The position numbers and the translations under genes were made by a program. A stretch of 64,000 bases of DNA from Paraburkholderia solitsugae (GTDB lineage Bacteria > Pseudomonadota > Gammaproteobacteria > Burkholderiales > Burkholderiaceae), in NCBI RefSeq assembly GCF_013177695.1, contig NZ_WOEY01000128.1, positions 1-64,000 on the forward strand, given 5' to 3'. Shown here piece by piece: positions 8,598 through 17,232 of the stretch (the stretch's first letter is position 1; each line of letters opens with the position of its first letter). The notes beneath the pieces are model-generated. The model saw nothing but the letters and a program-made list of their open reading frames with translations, had not been told where the DNA came from and did not search any database.

Positions 8598-9950
8598 ATG
8601 GAAATGAGCCGTACGGCGAGCCCCGCCCACGCCGCAAAGCGCACCAAAGTCCGCTACGCGATTCTGCTGCTGATCTTTCTCATCACGACGTTCAATTACG
8701 CGGACCGCGCCACGCTCTCGGTGACCGGATCCGCGATGCGCGCCGAGTTCGGCCTCGACGCGATCAAGATGGGCTACATCTTCTCCGCGTTCAGTTGGGC
8801 CTACGTTCTGTCGCAATTGCCGGCCGGGTGGCTGCTCGACCGTTTCGGCGCGCGGCGCGTCTACGCGGCGAGCATTTTCCTGTGGTCGCTATTCACGCTG
8901 CTGCAAAGCTCGATCGGTCTGCTGGGCAGCGCAGCCGCCGCAGTGACCGCGTTGTTCGTGCTGCGCTTCGCGATGGGCGCGGCTGAATCGCCGGCGTTTC
9001 CGGCCAACGCCAAAGTCGTGGCCAGCTGGTTCCCCACGAACGAACGCGGCACCGCGTCCGCCATTTTCAATTCAGCGCAATACTTCGCGGCGGTGATCTT
9101 CACGCCGCTGATGGCATGGCTGACCCATGCGTTCGGCTGGCACACGGTCTATCTCGTCATGGGCGCGACCGGACTGTTACTCGCCCTCACCTGGCTGAAG
9201 GTGATGAAGAACCCCGCCGACCACCCACGCGTCTCGCGCGCCGAACTCGACTACATCGAACAGGGCGGCGGCGTAGTGAACGGGCACACGAAAGCAGCCC
9301 GGGCTGAGGACATCGCCGGCGCCGGCGGCTGGTCGCTGGTGCGTCAACTGCTGACCAACCGCATGCTGCTCGGCGTGTATCTCGCGCAGTACTGCATCAA
9401 CGTGCTGACCTACTTCTTCCTGACCTGGTTTCCAGTCTACCTCGTGCAGGCGCGCGGCATGACGATCCTGCAGGCGGGTCTGGTGGCATCCCTGCCCGCG
9501 ATTTGCGGATTCTCCGGTGGCGTGCTCGGTGGCATCCTGTCCGACGGGCTGATCCGGCGCGGACATTCGCTCACGATCGCGCGCAAGGTGCCGATTGTCG
9601 GCGGCATGCTGCTGTCGGTGTGCATCATCGGCTGCAATTACGTGTCGACCGACTGGATCGTCGTCGCGCTCATGTCGCTCGCGTTCTTCGGCAAAGGCAT
9701 CGGCGCGCTCGGCTGGGCCGTCGTCGCGGATACGTCGCCGAAGGAGGCACTCGGCTTGTCGGGCGCGATCTTCAACATGTTCGGCAATGTCGCCGGTATC
9801 GTGACGCCCATCGTGATCGGCTACCTCGTCGCGAAGACCGGGTCGTTCAACGGCGCGCTGGTTTTCGTCGGCCTGAATGCCTTGCTGACGGTATTCAGCT
9901 ACCTCGTGATCGTGAAAGACATCAAACGGGTCGAACTGCGCCAAGGCTAG
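8598..9950 (+). CDS. gudP: MFS aldarate/acid-sugar permease, GudP-like
   Basis: Proton-coupled importer of the anion:cation symporter MFS family, probably for galactarate/glucarate. The 450-residue protein has 12 predicted helices; FNYADRATLSVTG after helix 1 is the family signature seen in GudP/GarP, followed by LDRFGARRVYA in the loop between helices 2 and 3. The ATG at 8598 has a CAGGAG site; the frame is open 40 codons earlier but runs into the terminator zone. Placed between kdgD and the GntR gene in the same direction. Confidence 0.87.
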   Translation: MEMSRTASPAHAAKRTKVRYAILLLIFLITTFNYADRATLSVTGSAMRAEFGLDAIKMGYIFSAFSWAYVLSQLPAGWLLDRFGARRVYAASIFLWSLFTLLQSSIGLLGSAAAAVTALFVLRFAMGAAESPAFPANAKVVASWFPTNERGTASAIFNSAQYFAAVIFTPLMAWLTHAFGWHTVYLVMGATGLLLALTWLKVMKNPADHPRVSRAELDYIEQGGGVVNGHTKAARAEDIAGAGGWSLVRQLLTNRMLLGVYLAQYCINVLTYFFLTWFPVYLVQARGMTILQAGLVASLPAICGFSGGVLGGILSDGLIRRGHSLTIARKVPIVGGMLLSVCIIGCNYVSTDWIVVALMSLAFFGKGIGALGWAVVADTSPKEALGLSGAIFNMFGNVAGIVTPIVIGYLVAKTGSFNGALVFVGLNALLTVFSYLVIVKDIKRVELRQG

Positions 9951-10072
9951 CAACCAGGCGGTTATCGTACTTCCGCGGGCGCCTGCCAAACAACGCGCCT
10001 CGTCCGCCAGGCGCCCGAAACCGGGCATCGACACCAGGTCAGACATCGATACCGAAAATGATCCGGCGTTTA

Positions 10073-10101
10073 TATAATCAGTCGTCAGACGACGGTATAA
10101 T
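10073..10101 (+). promoter_or_regulatory. Promoter and palindromic operator of the GntR gene
   Basis: A perfect GTCGTC-A-GACGAC palindrome (10081-10093) lies between two TATAAT boxes (10073-10078 and 10096-10101). TCGTCAGACGA fits the FadR-subfamily operator pattern (TnGT...ACnA). Its placement suggests autoregulation. It differs from the eight island operators. Confidence 0.55.
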
Positions 10102-10148
10102 GGATTACAGGAAGTATCTGCAACTATCTGATTTAAGGGGCGTTTTCG

Positions 10149-10892
10149 ATGGCTACACCACTGGCATCCGCGGTACTGCCACGACGCGCGCGTAATCTTG
10201 CCGAGTTTGTCGTCAGCTACGTCACCGAGCAAATCGCGTCTAACGCCTTGAAGCCCGGCGACAAACTGCCGACCGAATCGCAATTGATGGTCACGTTGAG
10301 CGTGAGCCGCACCGTCATCCGTGAAGCGATTTCACGCTTGCAGGCGGGCAAGATCATTGAGACGCGCCACGGTATCGGCAGCTTCGTGCTGGAACCGCAG
10401 CGCGAAAAGCTGGGCATCGACATGGTGCCCGCCACCACGTTGCGCGACGTCCTGGCGATCCTCGAACTGCGCATCAGTCTCGAAACGGAATGCGCCGGCC
10501 TGGCGGCTCAACGGGCCAAGCCGGACGACCTCGCGCGCATGCGCGCGGCGCTCGACGCGATCGAGGCCACCCGCCACAACGGGCTGGATAGCGTCAACGC
10601 CGACCTGCAGTTCCATATCTCCGTGGCGCGCGCCACCGGCAACCGGTATTTCGTCGACATCCTGACGCAAATGGGCAGCGCGCTGATTCCGCGCAACCGG
10701 CTCGACTCGGCGGGGATCGCGCATGCAGAGCCCGACGCGTATCTGTCGCTCGTCAATCTGGAGCACGAAAGCATTCTCGAGGCGATCACGCGACACGACG
10801 CCGAAGGGGCGCGCGCGGCGATGCGCATGCACCTGTCCAATAGCCGCGAGCGGCTGCGGCGCGCTAACGAAGCCGCTGAAGCAAACAGCTGA
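10149..10892 (+). CDS. GntR family regulator, FadR (FCD) subfamily
   Basis: A 247-residue transcription factor, probably the local repressor of the uronate/aldarate island. Residues 15-80 form the winged helix (KPGDKLPTESQLMVTLSVSRT, then TVIREAISRLQAGKIIETRHGIGSFV). The C-terminal all-helical FCD domain carries the usual metal/ligand residues, including LQFHISVARATGN and LEHESILEAI. AAGGGG precedes the ATG. It stands centrally between the kdgD-gudP and garL-garR genes, is preceded by its own palindrome, and is followed by a strong terminator. The effector is not shown by sequence; a uronate, aldarate or its lactone is the natural guess. Confidence 0.88.
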   Translation: MATPLASAVLPRRARNLAEFVVSYVTEQIASNALKPGDKLPTESQLMVTLSVSRTVIREAISRLQAGKIIETRHGIGSFVLEPQREKLGIDMVPATTLRDVLAILELRISLETECAGLAAQRAKPDDLARMRAALDAIEATRHNGLDSVNADLQFHISVARATGNRYFVDILTQMGSALIPRNRLDSAGIAHAEPDAYLSLVNLEHESILEAITRHDAEGARAAMRMHLSNSRERLRRANEAAEANS

Positions 10893-10938
10893 TTCTTTGC
10901 GCTGACGCTTAGCGAGCGCTGATTCGTCGCGCTGGACG

Positions 10939-10970
10939 AAAAATGGCCGGGATATCCCGGCCATTTTTTT
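10939..10970. terminator. Bidirectional intrinsic terminator
   Basis: AAATGGCCGGG-ATAT-CCCGGCCATTT is a perfect 11-base stem with A-run before and T-run after, so it can end both the GntR transcript (+) and the semialdehyde dehydrogenase transcript (-). Confidence 0.92.
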
Positions 10971-11010
10971 ATCTCACGCGGCGCCCTCTTGCGCGCCGCG
11001 CATGCATCGC

Positions 11011-12594
11011 TTAGCTGCGCGTGATTTCGCCATCACGGCGACGCCACAAGTCCAGTGGATTACCGTCGGCCAGCGACTCCGGCAGCAGATCGGCCGGGAA
11101 ATCCTGATAGCACACCGGCCGCAGGAAGCGCTCGATCGACGTCGTCCCCACTGACGTCGCCCGGCTATCGGACGTGGCCGGGAACGGGCCGCCGTGCACC
11201 ATCGCGTGTGAAACTTCAACTCCAGTCGGGAAACCGTTGACCAGAATCCGCCCGGCCTTGCGCTCGAGAATCGGCACCAGCTTCTTCGCCGCCGGCAGAT
11301 CAGCGCTGTCCATCTGCACCGTGGCGGTCAGTTGACCGGCAAAGTGCTCGGCAACGGCCAGCATTTCCTGCTCGTCCTTGCAACGCACGATCGTCGACGC
11401 AGGCCCGAAAACCTCGTCCTCCAGTGCCGGCGTGGACAGGAAGGTCAGCGCATCGGTCACGAACAAGGCCGCGCGAGCCTGCGTCGGCCCCGTAGCCTCA
11501 ACGCCGCGCGCCACCGCCTCGACGCCCCGGGTCGCCTCCAGCTTGTCCTCGCCCTCTTCATAGGCCGCGTGAATGCCGGCGGTCAGCATGGTCTGAGCAG
11601 GCTTGCCGCTCAGCGCCTCGGACGCCGTTGCAACGAAGCCTTTGAGTGCGTCGCTGTCGACGGCGATCGCGAGCCCAGGGTTGGTACAGAACTGCCCCGC
11701 GCCGAGCACCAGCGAGTCGACAAAGCCACGCGCGATGGTCTCGCCGCGTTGCGACAGCGCATTCGACAGGAGGAACACCGGGTTGATGCTGCTCATCTCC
11801 GCGTAGACCGGAATCGGTTCGGCCCGTGCAGCCGCGACGCGCATCAGCGACGTACCGCCTGCGCGCGAACCCGTGAAGCCCACCGCCTTGATCGCCGGAT
11901 GCGCAACCAGCGCTTCACCGACGGAATTGCCGGCGCCGACGATCATCGAGAACACGCCTTCAGGCAGGTCCATCTCCTGCGCGACTTGCTGAATCACACG
12001 GCCGACCATCTCGGAGGTGCCCAGGTGAGCGCGATGCGCCTTCACCACCACCGGGCAGCCTGCCGCGAGCGCCGCAGCGGTATCGCCGCCCGCCACCGAA
12101 AACGCGAGCGGGAAGTTGCTGGCGCCGAACACCGCGACCGGGCCCAGCGGAATCTTTTGCATCCGCAGGTCGGAGCGCGGCAAAGGCTTGCGCTCGGGCA
12201 ACGGCGAATCGAGCGTGGCGGCGAGCCATTGGCCGGCACGCACGACTTGCGCGAACAGTTTGAGCTGGCCAGTCGTACGGCCGCGCTCGCCTTCGAGACG
12301 CGCTTTCGGCAGGCCTGACTCTTCGTGAGCGCGCTGGATCAGCGCGTCGCCGAGCGCCGTGATGCCGTCCGCGATACGCTCGAGAAACTCGGCGCGCACG
12401 GTGAGCGGCAGATGCCGGTACGGGTCGAACGCTTTCTGCGCGAGTTCGCAGGCGAGTTCGACATTCGCGACCGAGCCGCTGCCGAACACCGGCTCGGCGA
12501 TCTCGGATCCCGTGGCGGGATTGAACGCACGCAAGGGTTTTTCCTCGCCGCGCACTGCTTTGCGACCAATCAGCATTTCGCCGGTAATAGACAT
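11011..12594 (-). CDS. 2-oxoglutarate semialdehyde dehydrogenase
   Basis: Oxidises 2,5-dioxopentanoate, the KdgD product, to 2-oxoglutarate with NAD(P). The 527-residue protein is an aldehyde dehydrogenase with the cofactor loop FGASNFPLAFSVAGGD (156-171), GFTGSRAGG near 239, general-base Glu266 in YAEMSS and catalytic Cys303 in GAGQFCTNPG. The length and the SRAGG, EMSSINPVF and HRAHLGTSE segments match the ketoglutarate-semialdehyde dehydrogenases of aldarate pathways, not the succinate-semialdehyde type. AAGGA precedes the ATG. It is divergent from garL with operators between, so both branches of ketodeoxyglucarate use share one control region. Confidence 0.9.
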   Translation of the reverse strand: MSITGEMLIGRKAVRGEEKPLRAFNPATGSEIAEPVFGSGSVANVELACELAQKAFDPYRHLPLTVRAEFLERIADGITALGDALIQRAHEESGLPKARLEGERGRTTGQLKLFAQVVRAGQWLAATLDSPLPERKPLPRSDLRMQKIPLGPVAVFGASNFPLAFSVAGGDTAAALAAGCPVVVKAHRAHLGTSEMVGRVIQQVAQEMDLPEGVFSMIVGAGNSVGEALVAHPAIKAVGFTGSRAGGTSLMRVAAARAEPIPVYAEMSSINPVFLLSNALSQRGETIARGFVDSLVLGAGQFCTNPGLAIAVDSDALKGFVATASEALSGKPAQTMLTAGIHAAYEEGEDKLEATRGVEAVARGVEATGPTQARAALFVTDALTFLSTPALEDEVFGPASTIVRCKDEQEMLAVAEHFAGQLTATVQMDSADLPAAKKLVPILERKAGRILVNGFPTGVEVSHAMVHGGPFPATSDSRATSVGTTSIERFLRPVCYQDFPADLLPESLADGNPLDLWRRRDGEITRS

Positions 12595-12621
12595 TTCGCT
12601 TTCCTTGGATGGATGCTTCAG

Positions 12622-12639
12622 ATATAGGTCATCCTACAA
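12622..12639 (-). promoter_or_regulatory. Uronate-island operator, site 5
   Basis: On the minus strand TTGTAGG-ATGA-CCTATAT, 28 bases upstream of the semialdehyde dehydrogenase start; close enough to overlap its promoter or transcription start. Confidence 0.55.
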
Positions 12640-12739
12640 CATATGAATGCCGATGTGCAACCCGAAACCCCTGTCACGTGAGGAATTCGGGTTTACGTGG
12701 CCGTTACAATCAAACGTGTCGATGCTAATCTTCACTCAG

Positions 12740-12757
12740 AGGTACGACGACTTATAA
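12740..12757 (-). promoter_or_regulatory. Uronate-island operator, site 6
   Basis: On the plus strand AGGTACG-ACGA-CTTATAA (reverse TTATAAG-TCGT-CGTACCT), 64 bases before garL. Seven to nine positions agree with the consensus halves. Confidence 0.5.
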
Positions 12758-12820
12758 CATTCAGTTCAGCCCTACCCCGTCAGAGCATGCCCGGTTAATC
12801 TCAGTTCGAGGAGACATCCC

Positions 12821-13621
12821 ATGACAGCCGCCACGCCTTACCAGCCCTTACCCAATAGCTTTCGCCGCGCCGTCTGCGGTGGCGAAACCCTGATCGGCTG
12901 CTGGGCTTCGCTCGCCAGCCCGATTGTCACGGAACTGCTCGGCATTGTCGGCTTCGACTGGATGCTGCTGGATGCCGAACACGCCCCGAACGACGTGCTG
13001 ACGCTGATCCCCCAGTTGATGGCGCTCAAGGACAGTCCGAGCGCGCCGGTGGTGCGACCGCCGGCCAACGACAGCGTGTTCATCAAGCGGCTCCTCGATA
13101 GCGGCTTCTCGAATTTTCTGGTGCCATTCGTCGACAGCGGCGAAGACGCGGCCCGCGCCGTCGCCGCGACGCGTTACCCACCGCAGGGTATCCGCGGCGT
13201 CTCGGTGAGCCAACGGGGCAATCGCTATGCGACGGTCGCCGATTACTTCGACATCGCCAACGACAACGTCTGCGTCATCGTCCAGATCGAAAGCCGCAAG
13301 GCCGTCGACAACATTGACGAGATTCTCGCCGTGGACGGCGTCGACGCCGTTTTCGTCGGACCGTCCGATCTCGCGGCTGCTTATGGCCACATCGGCAATC
13401 CGAGTCATCCCGACGTGCAGCAGGCCATAGCACGCGTCTTCGAGCGCGCGCAGGCCGCAGGCAAGCCGAGCGGCATCCTCGCGCCGGTGCAAGCCGATGC
13501 GGAACGCTATCTCGCGATGGGCTGCCGCGTCATCGCGGTCTGTGCGGATATGGGGCTGCTGAAAGCCGCTGCACAGACGGTTCAAAAACACTTCATGCAG
13601 AAACAGGCAGACCGGAAGTAG
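12821..13621 (+). CDS. garL: 5-keto-4-deoxy-D-glucarate aldolase
   Basis: Splits 5-keto-4-deoxyglucarate into pyruvate and tartronate semialdehyde. The 266-residue class II aldolase of the HpcH/HpaI family closely follows E. coli GarL (256): GCWASLASPIVTELLG at residue 27, LDAEHAPND, the metal-binding Glu in VQIES, RYPPQGIRGVSVSQRGN, and VGPSDLAAAYGHIGNPSHPDVQ. AGGAGA precedes the ATG. It is followed 32 bases later by garR, whose product reduces one of the cleavage products. With kdgD present too, the same intermediate has two exits in this organism. Confidence 0.92.
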   Translation: MTAATPYQPLPNSFRRAVCGGETLIGCWASLASPIVTELLGIVGFDWMLLDAEHAPNDVLTLIPQLMALKDSPSAPVVRPPANDSVFIKRLLDSGFSNFLVPFVDSGEDAARAVAATRYPPQGIRGVSVSQRGNRYATVADYFDIANDNVCVIVQIESRKAVDNIDEILAVDGVDAVFVGPSDLAAAYGHIGNPSHPDVQQAIARVFERAQAAGKPSGILAPVQADAERYLAMGCRVIAVCADMGLLKAAAQTVQKHFMQKQADRK

Positions 13622-13653
13622 AGACGGCCGCCATGACATCTACGGAGCATTCC

Positions 13654-14547
13654 ATGCAAAAAGCAGGTTTTATCGGACTCGGCATCATGGGCAAGCCCAT
13701 GGCCGCCAACCTTCTCAAGAACGGCGTGGCCCTGGCTGCGTTTACGCGCAGCGGCGTGCCTGACGATCTCATCCAGGCCGGCGCTGTTGCGTGTGACAGC
13801 CCCGCCGCCGTGGCCGCGCATGCTGACGTGATCTTCGTCATGGTGCCGGACACACCGGACGTCGAACGCGTGCTGTTTGGCGAACACGGTCTCGCGGACG
13901 CCTTACGCCCAGGACAAACGGTGGTCGACATGAGCTCGATCTCGCCGATGGCCACCCGCGACTTCGCAGCCCGCGTACGTGAGCATGGCGCGGACTATCT
14001 GGATGCGCCGGTTTCAGGTGGCGAGGTCGGTGCCAAGGGCGGCTCGCTGACCATCATGGTGGGTGGCGAAACAGCGACCTTCGAGCAGGTCAAACCGCTC
14101 TTCGACATGATGGGCAAGAACGTCACGCTGATCGGCGCGGTCGGCGCGGGCCAGGTGTGCAAGGTCGCCAATCAGGTGATCGTCGCCGCGACGATCGAGG
14201 CCGTCGGCGAAGCATTGCTGCTGGCGTCCAAAGCCGGCGTCGATCCGGCGCGCGTGCGCGAAGCATTGATGGGCGGCTTCGCGTCCTCGCGCATTCTCGA
14301 AGTGCACGGTGAACGGATGACGAAGCGCACGTTCGATCCGGGCTTCCGGATCGAGCTTCACCAGAAGGATCTGAATCTCGCGCTTTCGACGGCCCAGGCG
14401 CTCGGCGTTTCCTTGCCGAATACGGCCACCTGCCAGGCGCTCTTCAACGCCTGTGTCGCGCACGGCGGCAAAGCATGGGATCACTCCGCCATGGTGCGTG
14501 CACTCGAAATACTCGCCAATCACGAAATCGGCCAGACGACCGCCTAA
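13654..14547 (+). CDS. garR: Tartronate semialdehyde reductase
   Basis: Reduces tartronate semialdehyde to D-glycerate with NAD(P)H. The 297-residue protein is a beta-hydroxyacid dehydrogenase: GFIGLGIMGKPMAANL at the N-terminus binds the cofactor, YLDAPVSGGEVGAKGG binds substrate, and GAGQVCKVANQ holds the catalytic Lys. The ATG at 13654 is preferred over 13633 because GGAG lies eight bases upstream and the length then matches E. coli GarR. It forms an operon with garL. Confidence 0.92.
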   Translation: MQKAGFIGLGIMGKPMAANLLKNGVALAAFTRSGVPDDLIQAGAVACDSPAAVAAHADVIFVMVPDTPDVERVLFGEHGLADALRPGQTVVDMSSISPMATRDFAARVREHGADYLDAPVSGGEVGAKGGSLTIMVGGETATFEQVKPLFDMMGKNVTLIGAVGAGQVCKVANQVIVAATIEAVGEALLLASKAGVDPARVREALMGGFASSRILEVHGERMTKRTFDPGFRIELHQKDLNLALSTAQALGVSLPNTATCQALFNACVAHGGKAWDHSAMVRALEILANHEIGQTTA

Positions 14548-14821
14548 ACCCGCAGGCCCTACTCCAGGCGCCGTTCCACCCGCCTTATGCAGATAGGGAA
14601 GATGGAGCGGCGCATCCGCGCGTTCATGTCCTGAGCGAGCGGGTCTCAACGACAGCAGCTTCACGCTCACCTACAGCGCTTCATTACAAATATTAAGGAT
14701 AACTTACGGCCAGGGAGACTGTTTCCATATCCAACGCTTATTCAGGCAACGGATAGACGAACTGCGCCCCATCGAGTTCTGACGATCACTCACAACGCCC
14801 GCAAAGGGCAAGGAGACATCC

Positions 14822-17023
14822 GTGGCAACCCAGGATAAAAACAGCAGCAAGCAGGTGACATCAAGAATCCCTGGTCAGAACGAACCGAATTCACCTAAAC
14901 GCAGATCGTTTATGGTGTTCGCAGGTGCCTCCGCGGGCGCCACCCTGCTCGGGACTCTGCCCGGCTGCGGCGGTAGCAGCGACTCTTTAGGCTCCACGCC
15001 GCCGGCGGCGACCCCGCCAACCGTGGCTGCGGATCCGATCTGGGGGCCGACCGGCCAGGCAACAGCAATCATCAACAAACTTGCCAGCATCACCACGTCG
15101 ACATTCCCGGCCGCTGATTTTCAGGTGACGAGCTACGGCGCGCGGACACTGCAGGCGTCCGCCTTGATCCAGGCAAACGCGTGGCCCGGTGGCGCGATTC
15201 CATGGGTGTCTGGCTCGCAGGCCGCGGCGTCGCCGCAAAGCCCTGGCTCGACCGTGATGGTGCCGTGGGATATGACGGACACTGCATATGATTCGTACTC
15301 CGCGTTCAATGCCGCGATTCAGGCCGCGCACGCGGCGGGCGGCGGCCGTGTGGTGGTGCCTGCCGGCAATTGGTATTGCGGCGGCCCGATCGTGCTTCTG
15401 AGCAACGTGAATTTCCATTTGACCTCGGGTTGCACGATCTATTTCAGCCCGAACCCGGCTGACTACGCGAAGAACGGTCCGTACCCGACGGCGAACGGCA
15501 ATCTGTACTGGACGCGCTGGCAGGCGAACGACTGTCTGAACTTCGGCTCGCCGATCTACGCGTATCAGCAGAACAACATCGCGCTGACCGCCGACGACAA
15601 CACGTGCGTTTTGAACGGTCAGGCGATGACGCCGATGCAGTTGAGCACCAAGCCGCCGACGTCGTGCTGGTGGACGTTCAAGGGCACGAGTAACGCGTAC
15701 GGTTACGTGAAACCGGCTTCGGGCGGCGCGCCGGTTTCGCAAGCTGACGCGAACACGGGCACCACCTCCTACCCGGCCAACGCCGCCACCTACCCGGCTA
15801 GCACCGCCTTGACGAGTCTGCCCGCTGCCCAGGTCACGAATCCGCAGACCAACGTGTCGTTCATGAATCAGGATGGCACGACGACGACGCTGATGGCATT
15901 GCTCACGGTTTCGGGCTGGAATCAGGACCAGAACTATCTGCCCGCGCTGTCGGAACTCGGCGTGCCGGTCGTGGATCGCGTCTTCGGCCTCGGTCACTTT
16001 CTGCGTCCGTGCATGGTCGAATTCATCGGCTGCACCAACGTGCTGCTGCAGAATTACCACACGCAGAACACGCCGTTCTGGCAGCATCACCCGACCGATT
16101 GCACGAACGTGGTGATCGACGGCGTGTTTGCGGACAGCATCGGCCCGAACAACGACGGCTTCGACCCGGATGCGTGTAATTACGTGCTGGTGCAGAACGT
16201 TCAGTTCAATACCGGCGACGACTGCATCGCGATCAAGTCTGGCAAGTGCCTCGACACGGAGTACGGCCCAATGCAGAACATCGTGGTCCAGAACTGCACG
16301 ATGCAAAGCGGCCACGGCGGGCTCACGATCGGCAGCGAAATGAGCGCGGGCGTGCAAAACGTCTACGCGCGCAATCTGACAATGCAGAACGAGAATTGGG
16401 CGACCAATCCGCTGAACATCGCGCTGCGCTTCAAGACCAACATGAACCGGGGCGGGTTCATCAACAACGTGTGGATCAATGGTGTGACGCTGCCCAACGG
16501 CGTGAACCTGGCCGGGGCCTACGGCGGCCATGCGCTGACCCCGAGCTCTAGCTATCCGGGTGCGGTCACCGGTGCGGGCACGGTCGGTCTCGCGGGAGCC
16601 CCGTCTACCGGGCAGGGCGGGCTGATCACGTTCGACTGCGATTACCAACCGAGCGGCGATGCGGTGCGCTGGAACCCCGCGACGATCAACAACGTCAACA
16701 TCACGAACGTGAACGCGACCAACACGTCGGGTACGGTGAGCTACCCGATGCCTACAGGCTTCTCCGCGACGTCGGCTTCGTGTTTCCAGGCGATCGTCGC
16801 GCAGGGTCCGGTGGCTGCGGACTACAACGGTCCGTTGCCCGTGCCGGCAGTGCCGCCGATTACCGGCGTGACGATCTCGAACTGCAACCTGGGGACGCCG
16901 ATCTGCACAGGACCGGCAACGACGACCACGCCGGGGCCGGTCTTGGTGAGCAACGTGAAATCCATCACGCTCAGCAACGTGGTGATTGGTGGCGTCACGT
17001 ATAACAGTGCGTTGGTAGGGTAA
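14822..17023 (+). CDS. Exported polygalacturonase, glycoside hydrolase family 28
   Basis: Cleaves polygalacturonate chains of pectin outside the cytoplasm, giving galacturonate or oligomers for the importers nearby. The 733-residue protein begins at a GTG with a strong AAGGAGA site. Its signal has twin arginines (KRRSFMVFAGAS) and ends LPGC, so it may be a Tat-exported lipoprotein. The GH28 motifs are in order: NNDGFDPD (the NTD site), GDD at 465-467, GHG at 497-499 and RFKT in place of the usual RIK. It is longer than most GH28 enzymes, with an Ala/Thr/Ser-rich insert near residues 290-345. Exo or endo action cannot be told. Confidence 0.9.
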   Translation: MATQDKNSSKQVTSRIPGQNEPNSPKRRSFMVFAGASAGATLLGTLPGCGGSSDSLGSTPPAATPPTVAADPIWGPTGQATAIINKLASITTSTFPAADFQVTSYGARTLQASALIQANAWPGGAIPWVSGSQAAASPQSPGSTVMVPWDMTDTAYDSYSAFNAAIQAAHAAGGGRVVVPAGNWYCGGPIVLLSNVNFHLTSGCTIYFSPNPADYAKNGPYPTANGNLYWTRWQANDCLNFGSPIYAYQQNNIALTADDNTCVLNGQAMTPMQLSTKPPTSCWWTFKGTSNAYGYVKPASGGAPVSQADANTGTTSYPANAATYPASTALTSLPAAQVTNPQTNVSFMNQDGTTTTLMALLTVSGWNQDQNYLPALSELGVPVVDRVFGLGHFLRPCMVEFIGCTNVLLQNYHTQNTPFWQHHPTDCTNVVIDGVFADSIGPNNDGFDPDACNYVLVQNVQFNTGDDCIAIKSGKCLDTEYGPMQNIVVQNCTMQSGHGGLTIGSEMSAGVQNVYARNLTMQNENWATNPLNIALRFKTNMNRGGFINNVWINGVTLPNGVNLAGAYGGHALTPSSSYPGAVTGAGTVGLAGAPSTGQGGLITFDCDYQPSGDAVRWNPATINNVNITNVNATNTSGTVSYPMPTGFSATSASCFQAIVAQGPVAADYNGPLPVPAVPPITGVTISNCNLGTPICTGPATTTTPGPVLVSNVKSITLSNVVIGGVTYNSALVG

Positions 17024-17126
17024 CCGCCAAGCGGTCTCCGGCGCGCGCCATGCCGGAGACCGCGCGCGATCATCCACTCGACGACTTGCAACACAACGAT
17101 CGTCAACCAGTGTTAAGCGAGATGGC

Positions 17127-17162
17127 AAAAAAATGGCGACGCCCTCGGGCGCCGCCATTTTC
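17127..17162. terminator. Bidirectional terminator between polygalacturonase and exuT
   Basis: A7TGGCG ... CGCCATTTT with an inner CCC/GGG pairing forms a hairpin with A-run and T-run, between two convergent genes. A short imperfect repeat of tacccaggat (three copies, about 17200-17230) follows it. Confidence 0.8.
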
Positions 17163-17232
17163 ATTACCCGGCGCGATTCGCGGCCGGCCCTAACCCCGTT
17201 ACCCAGGATTACCCAGGATTACTCAGGATCAC

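Noticed and set aside
14987..17164. Open frame of 725 codons on the minus strand
   Set aside because: Arg/His-rich shadow of the polygalacturonase; the plus strand has all GH28 motifs and a strong ribosome site.
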